Of a DNA stretch of 64,000 bases, positions 17,351 through 24,808 are shown in pieces. Each line of letters begins with the position of its first letter. Positions within the stretch are counted from its first letter, which is position 1. The notes under the pieces are model-generated. The model made no database searches. It saw only the letters and a list, made by a program, of their open reading frames with translations, and was not told the origin of the DNA. A program made the translations under genes and the position numbers. The DNA comes from Bacteroidota bacterium (GTDB taxonomy: Bacteria > Bacteroidota > Bacteroidia > Bacteroidales > Porphyromonadaceae), in NCBI GenBank assembly GCA_023389855.1, contig JAEWDZ010000003.1:1-64000 (forward strand), written 5' to 3'.

Positions 17351-18682
17351 TCAGTCTAAAAGGTTTACCAGCTCCTTCTTCATCTCGTCGTCAATTTTGC
17401 GGTACCGTGCGAAGTCCCGGCTTCCTTCCGAATGTCCCGACATAGAGGCTATCAGGTTCGGGTCCTTGACCTGCCTGTAGAGATTGCCGATGAAGGTCTT
17501 GCGTGCCGTATGGGTAGATGCCACCTCATACAAGGGTCTTGCCACGTCCTCCCTTGTCTTGGGGTCGAGGACTATGACCTTGCGGTCGATGCCCACATAC
17601 TTGAGTATCTCCTTTATCTTCTTGTTGTAGCCGAAGTGCGAGAACCGGGGGAGCAGGGCGTTCTCCAGATCCTTGTAGCGTTCAAGTATCTCCCGTGCCT
17701 TTTGGTTGAGCGGTACACGCACCGTATTGGCATGCTCCATCTTCGTCTTCTGCGGGATGTACTCCACGAAGCCGTCCACGATGTTGGCCTTGGTCAGCCT
17801 GTTCAGGTCGCTCACGCGGCATCCTATCAGGCACTGGAACATGAAGATGTCGCGGTAAACCGGATAGGTAGGCCCCATGCCGCTCAGGTCTGCATAGTAC
17901 ACCTTGTCACGCTCTTCAAGTGTCAGGTAGAACGGGTCGCCGTACATCGGCCGGGCAATCTGGTACTGGTCGAAGGGATTGTTCCTTGTCAGTCCGCGCT
18001 TGATGCACCACTTGACGACGGTGCGGATGCGGTAGAGCGAGCCCGACATGCTGTTCTCGGAACGCTTCTGCCCGACATCGCGGTGCTTCTCGTTCCGGTA
18101 GAATACGGGATACATGTCCACATATTTGTATTCCTCCTGCATCCACAACTTGAAGTCCCTGATGTCGTCAGCCGTTATGGTATCGATGCAGAGGTGAAAG
18201 CCCCGCTGATGCAGCACCTCGTGGCGGAAACGCTCGTAGCGCAGCACCTTGTTGAGATTGTCGAGGTGGTGCTTGCGGCTTTCGTCCGCGAGCGGTGTTT
18301 CCTCGATGTATCTCCGTATCTGGTACGAGAGCAGGTACTCGTCGGCCCTGTTGCCGCCCCTCGCGTTGATGTTGGGATGGTGGTATTCCTCTATCAGGCT
18401 TTTGAGCCAGTTGCCGTCCACGCCCCGGTGGTACTCTTTCGTGATAAGGTGGGTAATCTGCTGCACGTCCTTGTCGAAGCCCATCTTCTTCTCCTCCGAC
18501 ACCAGAGCCACGCGGGGCTTGTAGCCCTGCCTTTCCGGGCTCCAGTGGTTGGGGTTGATGGAGAGTTCGCTCGCGGCCTTGATGTCCACGCCGCCGATGT
18601 CACGGACACGGAAATAGATCCGTGCCTGGTCGGTGATGTTGTTCTTGGCGGCGGTCTTCCGGATGAATGCGGTCACTTTCAT
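17351..18682 (-). CDS. Tyrosine integrase, inner copy
   Basis: 443 residues in the layout of Bacteroides element integrases: an N-terminal arm-binding region, a SAM-like core-binding domain (about 110-220) and a catalytic domain. Catalytic motifs are GCRVSDLNRLT with the first Arg, HTARKTFIGNLYRQ, SGHSEGSRDFARY with the late His and the Tyr. It is a paralogue of the next gene, ending in almost the same residues (MKKELVNLLD versus MKRRLVDMID). Pairs of integrases are known from Bacteroidota elements, where both may be needed. Confidence 0.92.
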   Translation of the reverse strand: MKVTAFIRKTAAKNNITDQARIYFRVRDIGGVDIKAASELSINPNHWSPERQGYKPRVALVSEEKKMGFDKDVQQITHLITKEYHRGVDGNWLKSLIEEYHHPNINARGGNRADEYLLSYQIRRYIEETPLADESRKHHLDNLNKVLRYERFRHEVLHQRGFHLCIDTITADDIRDFKLWMQEEYKYVDMYPVFYRNEKHRDVGQKRSENSMSGSLYRIRTVVKWCIKRGLTRNNPFDQYQIARPMYGDPFYLTLEERDKVYYADLSGMGPTYPVYRDIFMFQCLIGCRVSDLNRLTKANIVDGFVEYIPQKTKMEHANTVRVPLNQKAREILERYKDLENALLPRFSHFGYNKKIKEILKYVGIDRKVIVLDPKTREDVARPLYEVASTHTARKTFIGNLYRQVKDPNLIASMSGHSEGSRDFARYRKIDDEMKKELVNLLD

Positions 18683-18703
18683 ATGTATGTCCTCCTTTCT
18701 GTC

Positions 18704-20002
18704 TTAGTCTATCATGTCCACAAGCCTGCGCTTCATGTCATCGTCTATCGTGCGGTAGCGGCTGAACGCCCTGCTGCCCTCCACATGCCCCGACATGGAG
18801 GCGATAAGGTTTGGGTCGGGCACCTGCCTGTATAGGTTGCCCACGAAGGTCTTGCGTGCCGTGTGGCTCGTGGCCACCTCATACAAGGGTCTTTGCACGG
18901 TATTGTAGCCGTGCGTGTCGAGGATGGTGACCATCCTGTCTATGCCGCAACGCTTCAGCAGTTCCCGTATGCCGAGGTTGTAGGTGTGTATCTGCCTGAA
19001 CGGGAACAGTCTGTCGGAATTGGCATCGTATCGTTCCAGTATCTTCAACGCCTTTTCGTGCAGCGGCACCCTGACGGTCTTCGCCTGACATTTCTTCGTC
19101 TTCTGCGGCATGTATTCCAGAAAACCGTCCTTGATATTGTCCCTTGTGAGACGGTAAAGGTCACCCACGCGACAGCCGACATAGCAGTGGAACACGAAGA
19201 TGTCACGGATGACGGCCAGCTTCGGGTTGTCGCTCAGGTCTGCGTCATACAGGATGTTTCTTTCTTCGGAAGTGAGGAAAAACGGGTCGCCGTAGGTAGG
19301 CTCCTTGCAACCGTAGAGGGCATAGACCTCGTTGTCGGAATACTTCATCTTCTTGCACCAGTGCAGGAAAGTGAAGAAAAGGTTCATGATGTTGATGACG
19401 GTCGTACCGGAAAGCGGCCTCGGACGGTGGTTGATGAGTAGGCGGGGAGCATAGAAGTCGGGATATTCCTGCCGCAGCAGGTGTTCGTTCACCACATAAT
19501 CCCGGAAAGCGTTCATCTGCTCCAACGTGACGGTCTCCACGAAGAGGGTGAAGTCCGCCTCGCCCAGTATCTCCCGGCGGTAGTCGTGGTAGCGGGTCAT
19601 CTTGCGCTCGAAGCGGACGATATGCTCCTTTGTTCTCTCCGCACCGTCAAACTTCTCCAGATACTCGTGGACACGGGCGAGCAGGTTCGGGTGGTTGCGC
19701 TCGAAGGCACGGGCAGGGTACAGCACATCTTCAATGACCTGCCTCATCCACCTGCTGTCCGCCTTGTCCGAAAAGGTCTTCTCCGCCCGCTCTATGATGG
19801 CGGCGATCTGTTCCGGCAGCCGTTTCTGCTCGGCGGCAGGAACAGCCGTCGTGCGCCTGTAGCTGAGGGTGTCGGAATCCCAGTACTTGTCTTGCACTTC
19901 AAGCGGGGAAACAACCTTTATGTCCACATTCTTATCCCTGACCCTGAAACAGATGTTCGAGGCCCCGGGGGAAGACTTTTTCAGATAGACGGTAACTTTC
20001 AT
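18704..20002 (-). CDS. Tyrosine integrase, outer copy
   Basis: 432 residues from MKVTVYLKK, which matches the start of its neighbour (MKVTAFIRK). A longer start at 20041 has no such support. Catalytic residues lie in GCRVGDLYRLTRDNI, HTARKTFVGNLYRQ and SGHVEGSRAFSRYRTI. It is 21 bases upstream of the inner integrase. Its start is about 210 bases from the candidate attachment repeat at 20215, the expected place for the integrase of an integrative element. Confidence 0.92.
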   Translation of the reverse strand: MKVTVYLKKSSPGASNICFRVRDKNVDIKVVSPLEVQDKYWDSDTLSYRRTTAVPAAEQKRLPEQIAAIIERAEKTFSDKADSRWMRQVIEDVLYPARAFERNHPNLLARVHEYLEKFDGAERTKEHIVRFERKMTRYHDYRREILGEADFTLFVETVTLEQMNAFRDYVVNEHLLRQEYPDFYAPRLLINHRPRPLSGTTVINIMNLFFTFLHWCKKMKYSDNEVYALYGCKEPTYGDPFFLTSEERNILYDADLSDNPKLAVIRDIFVFHCYVGCRVGDLYRLTRDNIKDGFLEYMPQKTKKCQAKTVRVPLHEKALKILERYDANSDRLFPFRQIHTYNLGIRELLKRCGIDRMVTILDTHGYNTVQRPLYEVATSHTARKTFVGNLYRQVPDPNLIASMSGHVEGSRAFSRYRTIDDDMKRRLVDMID

Positions 20003-20214
20003 CTGCGTTGCTTTTTCGGTTATGCGGCAAAGGTATAACAAATTCCCGTAAATGTTCCCATATATCCCGAAGAAACTTGCAACGGATTAAGACAAATTAA
20101 AAAGTCATTCCCGAATCTGATACCACATAAAATACAGTATATCAATGATTATATTTGCAGATGTTTAGCTCTTTTTTTCATTTTGGGCTGTATCCGACTC
20201 CCCTAATATCATAT

Positions 20215-20231
20215 ATTGCAGTTCCACGCTT
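20215..20231. repeat. Candidate right attachment site (direct repeat)
   Basis: Second copy of the repeat at 115-131 (16 of 17 bases). It lies in the 284-base gap between the outer integrase and the next plus-strand gene. The change from GC-rich to AT-rich sequence also falls in this gap. Confidence 0.4.
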
Positions 20232-20286
20232 CGTATTTTAATGCTTAAAAGCCGAGAAGGGACTGGTAGGCATGGAGGAAATAACA

Positions 20287-20592
20287 ATGATTTCAGATGT
20301 TGTTTTAAAGAACAAAATGTACTATGTTCTAGATGAGCGTGGTAAAGAAATTTCCCATAACTGGGCCAGCTCGCTTGGCGAGTTGTTAGGTTTCAGCGGT
20401 ACATTCATGGTCTTCCGTAAAAACAAGATGTATTATTCTTATGATGAACGATGCAAAGAGATTGCCCATAATTGGGAGAGTAGTTTGGGGGAATTTCGCA
20501 GTGTTGCAGGGAATTCTGTAAATTTCAGAAAATACGAAATGATATACACGGTGGACAGATTCTTTAAAGAAATAAGTCACCGTTGGGAATAA
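20287..20592 (+). CDS. Small protein of three KMYY...KEISHNW repeats
   Basis: 101 residues made of three units of about 32-35 residues, each with K-x-MYY (or MIY), then x-ER-x-KEI, then AHNW or SHRW, e.g. KNKMYYVLDERGKEISHNW. The third copy is the most divergent. The repeat looks like a short beta-propeller or WG-type blade, but I do not recognise the family. A GGAGG lies 8 bases before the chosen ATG; an earlier ATG at 20272 is possible. It stands next to the candidate right end of the island. Confidence 0.6.
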   Translation: MISDVVLKNKMYYVLDERGKEISHNWASSLGELLGFSGTFMVFRKNKMYYSYDERCKEIAHNWESSLGEFRSVAGNSVNFRKYEMIYTVDRFFKEISHRWE

Positions 20593-20667
20593 CTAGCGTA
20601 ATCCAATAATGAGAGTGTGTGCATTGTAACCACAAGCACACTCTCTTTGTTAATAAACGTATTTCTT

Positions 20668-22125
20668 ATGAAGCTAACACAGAGAAAAGCCGTTTTAGTA
20701 GTGGCTATATTGGTTGTCATAGCCTGTTTTTTTGCCGTTTTCCTAAAACTATTCACTGGGAATGAACTTTGGCAACAAATATTCGCTGCTGTTTTGGGAG
20801 TTATCATTACAGCTGTTATAACTATGATACTTCTTGGAGGTCAGAGCGATAATGATGAAAGACGTGAGAGATCTACCAAGATTTTTGAGGAGAAACTACG
20901 AATTTATCAAGACTACTTGCAGACTTTATGTGATGTAATTAAAGACCGCAGCCTTTCGGATGAAGAAAAAATCCGCCTTGAATTTCAGACATCCTATGTA
21001 GCAATGCACTGTGATTCAAAATACATAGCAACAGTCAGTAATGCGGTCAAAGAACTTATTGAATATTGCTGTCCTGATGAAGACAGCGAAAACTTGAACC
21101 GTAAAAATAAGAGCGGTTCTCCTGACCCTTTATTAGACAATCTTTTCTGTATGGTGGAAGCCTTCAGAAAGGATTTGTATGGGGATGATTTCAAATTTGA
21201 TGATAAGCACAAACAAGATACGCTCGAAAATTTCTCTAATGCCTATCGCAATGCCAAAAGTCCTAACGGTGCAGATGCAGTCTCAGAACAGCAGCGCATA
21301 ACCGTTGACTTGAATGTGCTTTCCAATTCACTTGCCAATGCAGGAGGCGTTGATGCTGTTTCTGAAAAGAAACCAAATGAACAAGATTCTGAGCAACAGA
21401 CAGAAATAGTTTATGCGGAAGATACAAGTGTGTGGGATAAAGCATTGTCGAAATGGAAAGAAGAATGCTGGCATGTTGAAGGTTTGTCAGACCAATATGA
21501 CGGATTCAGAATGACGAATACGAATGGTAATCCCGGAGTCATTGATGTTGGTTTTTGGCAAGGGCACTATTATATCCAAGCTACGTATGACGGAGATTCT
21601 GATTTCTCAAAACCATTAAAATGGGAAAAAGGAGGACGTAGAAGTTATGGTCAATGGTGGCAATACTTTGCAGAGCCTTATTACAATATAGCTGAAGGTA
21701 AATTTGTAGAAACATTTAAGTCAGACAAGGAGTTGCAGCAATATATAATAGACTATGTGGAGCAACTAAAGGATATAATAAAACGGCATCATCGTACTAC
21801 GACTTGGAAAAATGGTGTAGGTTCTTACGAGAATTGGAATATATTTATCTGGTATTGGGACGTATTGGCTTGCCAACTATATTCAAATGGAGAAAGAACT
21901 CTTTATATGGATATTGTTGAAGATGAGAACAGTGGAAATGTTCTAATACAATTCGCCAACAGAAATGAAGATGTGGAAATGTTGAAGAATGCATTAAAGC
22001 GGATGGGATGTCAAGGCAAAGAAATAAATGCAGACGGATATGTTGTCTTGGAAGAAGTGACATCCACAGACGCAAGTGTAGTTTCTGAAAGAGTAAAATA
22101 TTGGATTGAAAAAATAAACGGCTGA
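20668..22125 (+). CDS. Membrane-anchored protein of unknown function
   Basis: 485 residues from MKLTQRKAVLVV. Two membrane helices (about 7-30 and 36-57) are followed by a charged helical region (60-135). A disordered acidic linker (about 190-240) leads to a globular C-terminal domain (about 245-485) with many aromatic residues, e.g. GFWQGHYYIQATYDG and YGQWWQYFAEPYYNI. No catalytic motif is recognised. It leads a tight three-gene set with an exonuclease and a GmrSD-like nuclease. A membrane-tethered sensor or effector role is inference only. Confidence 0.75.
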   Translation: MKLTQRKAVLVVAILVVIACFFAVFLKLFTGNELWQQIFAAVLGVIITAVITMILLGGQSDNDERRERSTKIFEEKLRIYQDYLQTLCDVIKDRSLSDEEKIRLEFQTSYVAMHCDSKYIATVSNAVKELIEYCCPDEDSENLNRKNKSGSPDPLLDNLFCMVEAFRKDLYGDDFKFDDKHKQDTLENFSNAYRNAKSPNGADAVSEQQRITVDLNVLSNSLANAGGVDAVSEKKPNEQDSEQQTEIVYAEDTSVWDKALSKWKEECWHVEGLSDQYDGFRMTNTNGNPGVIDVGFWQGHYYIQATYDGDSDFSKPLKWEKGGRRSYGQWWQYFAEPYYNIAEGKFVETFKSDKELQQYIIDYVEQLKDIIKRHHRTTTWKNGVGSYENWNIFIWYWDVLACQLYSNGERTLYMDIVEDENSGNVLIQFANRNEDVEMLKNALKRMGCQGKEINADGYVVLEEVTSTDASVVSERVKYWIEKING

Positions 22126-22152
22126 CTGCCTAAGATGATACAGGGAATCAAG

Positions 22153-22659
22153 ATGAAAAGCTTTGTAGCAATTGACTTTGAAACAGCTAACCAGTATCGT
22201 TCAAGCGTATGCAGCATTGGAGTTATTGTTGTAAAGGACAATGAGATTATAGACAAGTTTTATAGTCTTATCCGCCCAGCACCCAATTATTACTCATATT
22301 GCAACACACAAGTCCATGGTTTGACGATTGATTCTACTCAATCGGCACCCAATTTTCCTGATGTATGGGCAAAAGTTAGTCCACTGATAGGAGAGCTGCC
22401 ATTGGTCGCACACAATAGCTTGTTTGATGAAAGCTGCTTGAAAGCGGTTTTTCATGCTTATGGAATGCCTTATCCGAATTATACGTTCTACTGCACTTGC
22501 AGGGCTTCAAGAACTATTTTGGGCAATAAGCTTCCAAATCACCAACTCCAAACTGTGGCACAATACTGTGGGTATGATTTGGAAAACCATCATCATGCGT
22601 TGGCAGATGCTGAAGCTTGCGCACAAATAGCCATAAAAATATTGAATTTTAATCTGTAA
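22153..22659 (+). CDS. DEDDh 3'-5' exonuclease (DnaQ-like)
   Basis: 168 residues covering the whole exonuclease fold. Metal ligands are visible: the DxE in VAIDFETAN (D8, E10), the middle Asp in AHNSLFDES, and the HxxxxD pair in HHALADAEACA. It resembles the stand-alone exonuclease domains related to DNA polymerase III epsilon. It starts 27 bases after the membrane protein (or at 22135 if extended) and ends 4 bases before the DUF262 gene. A part in degrading phage or damaged DNA within the trio is inferred. Confidence 0.9.
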   Translation: MKSFVAIDFETANQYRSSVCSIGVIVVKDNEIIDKFYSLIRPAPNYYSYCNTQVHGLTIDSTQSAPNFPDVWAKVSPLIGELPLVAHNSLFDESCLKAVFHAYGMPYPNYTFYCTCRASRTILGNKLPNHQLQTVAQYCGYDLENHHHALADAEACAQIAIKILNFNL

Positions 22660-22663
22660 TGTT

Positions 22664-24397
22664 ATGGAATCTACGACAATTAAAGCGTTATTCGGAAGAC
22701 GTAATATCCGATTTGTTATTCCAGAATACCAACGTGCTTACGCTTGGGGAGAAAGGCAATTCTCGCAGTTCGTTGAGGATTTAAGGGAATGTGACGAAAA
22801 TTATTATCTGGGACATTTCCTGTTTGAACAAAGTGGTGATACTTTATATGTTATTGACGGACAGCAACGTCTGACCACATGCATTATTTTTTTTAGTACA
22901 TTGGTGAATGTTTTGAGGCATCGGCATGAAGAATGGAGCAATTACGAAAACGCCGATGACATCAAGAACTTATTGGAGGACATTACCGACTACTACTTGA
23001 AAGATATAAGGCGCAACAAGCAGAAATTCATGACTGTGCCTTATGACAATAATTTCTTTGTGAATGCGGTCATTGAAAGCAAAGAGTCTGTTTCAGAAGA
23101 AGATTTGACATCAAAGTCAAAAATTGCCATGTATAAAGCACGCACATACTTTGAAACGGAAATAAAGGGAGCATCCATACAGCAAATGATTTCGTGGATT
23201 AGCACATTGGAAAACGCATCCATTACCACTTTTATAGTCAAGGACAAGTTACAGGCGGCACAAATTTTCGCATATCAAAATGACAGGGGTAAAAAGCTTA
23301 CCAATCTGGAAGTTCTCAAAGCCTATTTCATGTTGCAAATATTCCGCATAGAAAATAATGAAGATGACATACACTATATAGAAAAGGCTTTTGAAGAAAT
23401 ATATCATAACATCGTCCTTGTATCTGTGGATGAAGATAATGTCCTTAACTACTATTGGAGAGCTGAAGGTCCAAACGGATATTATAGCGAGAAAGTAGTA
23501 GGCGAGGTCAAGGATTGGCTTAAATCCATTCCAAGAGAAGAACAAACAAGAGAAATAAAAAAATTTGTTAATAGCCTATCCAAAGCCTTTTGCATTGTCA
23601 AGCAGATAGAACAAGACAATTCTTTTTATACTGCAAATTTGAAATGTATGAATAATATGGCTTTTTCGTATCCTATACTCATTAAAGCCAAATTGTCGAA
23701 TGTTAGCGATGAAGTATTCATGCGCCTTATTAAGTTGTTGGAAAATCTGACGTTCCGTTTATTGGTTAGAGGTGGACGGGCTGATATAACGAGCAGATTA
23801 CAGGATATCATCAAAAATGCAAACAATACAGAAAGCTTTGATAGTCAGATAGATTCTGTAAAATGGAAACTCAACAATGATTGGTGGTGGGGGTATTGGA
23901 GCGATACGGAAATGCTCAACCAGGTTAAAAGCGGTTGGTTTTATGGCAACCGTGTGGATAACTACTTGTTATGGAGATACGAACAGTATTTGTGTAATGA
24001 AAATTATCCCACCCCTAAGATTTTTTATGCAGATGTCATATCCAATGAAAGTATTGAACATATAGCCCCGCAAACACAAGCTAATCCTTTAGAAAATGGC
24101 TATGGCGTTTATGAGGACAAAGAAAATCCTGAAAATGGAATCGTTTCAGGTGAATGGATGAATTGCGTTGGAAACTTGATGTTGATGGCTGGACGACAGA
24201 ACAGTTCTTTGGGAAATCGTCCATTTGCGGATAAATTACAAGTATATGGTCGGGACAATTTATTGAATCAACAAAAAGAGATTATAGAATTTATAACAGA
24301 CAAAGAACATCCCGTTTGGGATAAGTCAAGTATAGAAAGACGTCTCAACAAGATTGTCAGTGCGGTAAAAGAAATTTGGAATTTGAACAATATATAA
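22664..24397 (+). CDS. DUF262/DUF1524 GmrSD-like nuclease
   Basis: 577 residues. The N-terminal DUF262 (ParB/Srx-like NTP-binding) domain has IPEYQRAYAWGERQ and the hallmark VIDGQQRLTT (about 63-72). The C-terminal DUF1524 HNH-type nuclease has SIEHIAPQT (about 464) and NCVGNLMLM (about 505). GmrSD enzymes are type IV restriction factors against modified phage DNA, and many related proteins are defence components. It lies 4 bases after the exonuclease gene and ends the trio before a strong terminator. Confidence 0.88.
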   Translation: MESTTIKALFGRRNIRFVIPEYQRAYAWGERQFSQFVEDLRECDENYYLGHFLFEQSGDTLYVIDGQQRLTTCIIFFSTLVNVLRHRHEEWSNYENADDIKNLLEDITDYYLKDIRRNKQKFMTVPYDNNFFVNAVIESKESVSEEDLTSKSKIAMYKARTYFETEIKGASIQQMISWISTLENASITTFIVKDKLQAAQIFAYQNDRGKKLTNLEVLKAYFMLQIFRIENNEDDIHYIEKAFEEIYHNIVLVSVDEDNVLNYYWRAEGPNGYYSEKVVGEVKDWLKSIPREEQTREIKKFVNSLSKAFCIVKQIEQDNSFYTANLKCMNNMAFSYPILIKAKLSNVSDEVFMRLIKLLENLTFRLLVRGGRADITSRLQDIIKNANNTESFDSQIDSVKWKLNNDWWWGYWSDTEMLNQVKSGWFYGNRVDNYLLWRYEQYLCNENYPTPKIFYADVISNESIEHIAPQTQANPLENGYGVYEDKENPENGIVSGEWMNCVGNLMLMAGRQNSSLGNRPFADKLQVYGRDNLLNQQKEIIEFITDKEHPVWDKSSIERRLNKIVSAVKEIWNLNNI

Positions 24398-24429
24398 ACC
24401 AAACGAATAATCGACAATGGTATTCTCAG

Positions 24430-24472
24430 TGCAGTAACATTACTTTTCACAAGATATGTTACTGCATTTTTT
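24430..24472 (+). terminator. Rho-independent terminator of the three-gene cluster
   Basis: An 11-base perfect stem (24430-24440 with 24456-24466) is followed by six T. It lies 33 bases after the DUF262 stop. Its T-run overlaps the -33 box of the next promoter. Confidence 0.85.
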
Positions 24473-24500
24473 GTATATACCAATAAAACATGTACCTTTG
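24470..24500 (+). promoter_or_regulatory. Full Bacteroidota promoter (TTTG-N19-TACCTTTG)
   Basis: TTTG at 24470-24473, a 19-base spacer and TACCTTTG at 24493-24500 match the TTTG-N19-TAnnTTTG consensus exactly. Transcription should begin near 24507. Confidence 0.75.
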
Positions 24501-24506
24501 CAACAA

Positions 24507-24760
24507 AGAGTTGTTTGACAGAAAAACATCGCAAATTACAGAGTTTGAGACTGTTGCCAAGTCATTACCTCGTTCTTCGAGAAAAGCTTATAAGTGGCTT
24601 ATTTCTAATATATTCCTATTTACATATCGAATTTTAGGTAAAAAAATAGCTCCTCAAAAGCAAAATATTTCTATTAAGGGGTTGTAAAACAAATCATCCG
24701 TATCCGTAAAAGTAACCTGACAGAGTATTCCATGGGCAGATACCTGTCAGGTTATTTTTT
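24507..24760 (+). ncRNA. Candidate small RNA of about 250 nt
   Basis: The interval runs from the predicted start after a consensus promoter to a terminator hairpin at 24713-24760. No convincing coding frame fits: the only open frame starts at 24490, before the predicted transcript start, and has no recognisable domain. It could be a regulatory RNA or carry a very short unrecognised peptide. I do not recognise tmRNA, RNase P, SRP or 6S features. Confidence 0.4.
24713..24760 (+). terminator. Rho-independent terminator
   Basis: taacctgacag (24713-24723) pairs with ctgtcaggtta (24744-24754), followed by six T. It closes the candidate small RNA. Confidence 0.8.
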
Positions 24761-24808
24761 CGCCATTGCTCAATAAAGCAAGGTTATAGTATTAGTAGAA
24801 TGAACTGA

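Noticed and set aside
12343..20038. Many long plus-strand frames opposite the relaxase, primase, DUF3987 and integrase genes
   Set aside because: They are antisense shadows caused by GC-rich codon usage; every one overlaps a well-supported minus-strand gene.
24490..24687. Open frame of 65 codons on the plus strand
   Set aside because: Its ATG lies inside the -7 region of a consensus promoter, before the predicted transcript start, and the peptide has no recognisable domain.
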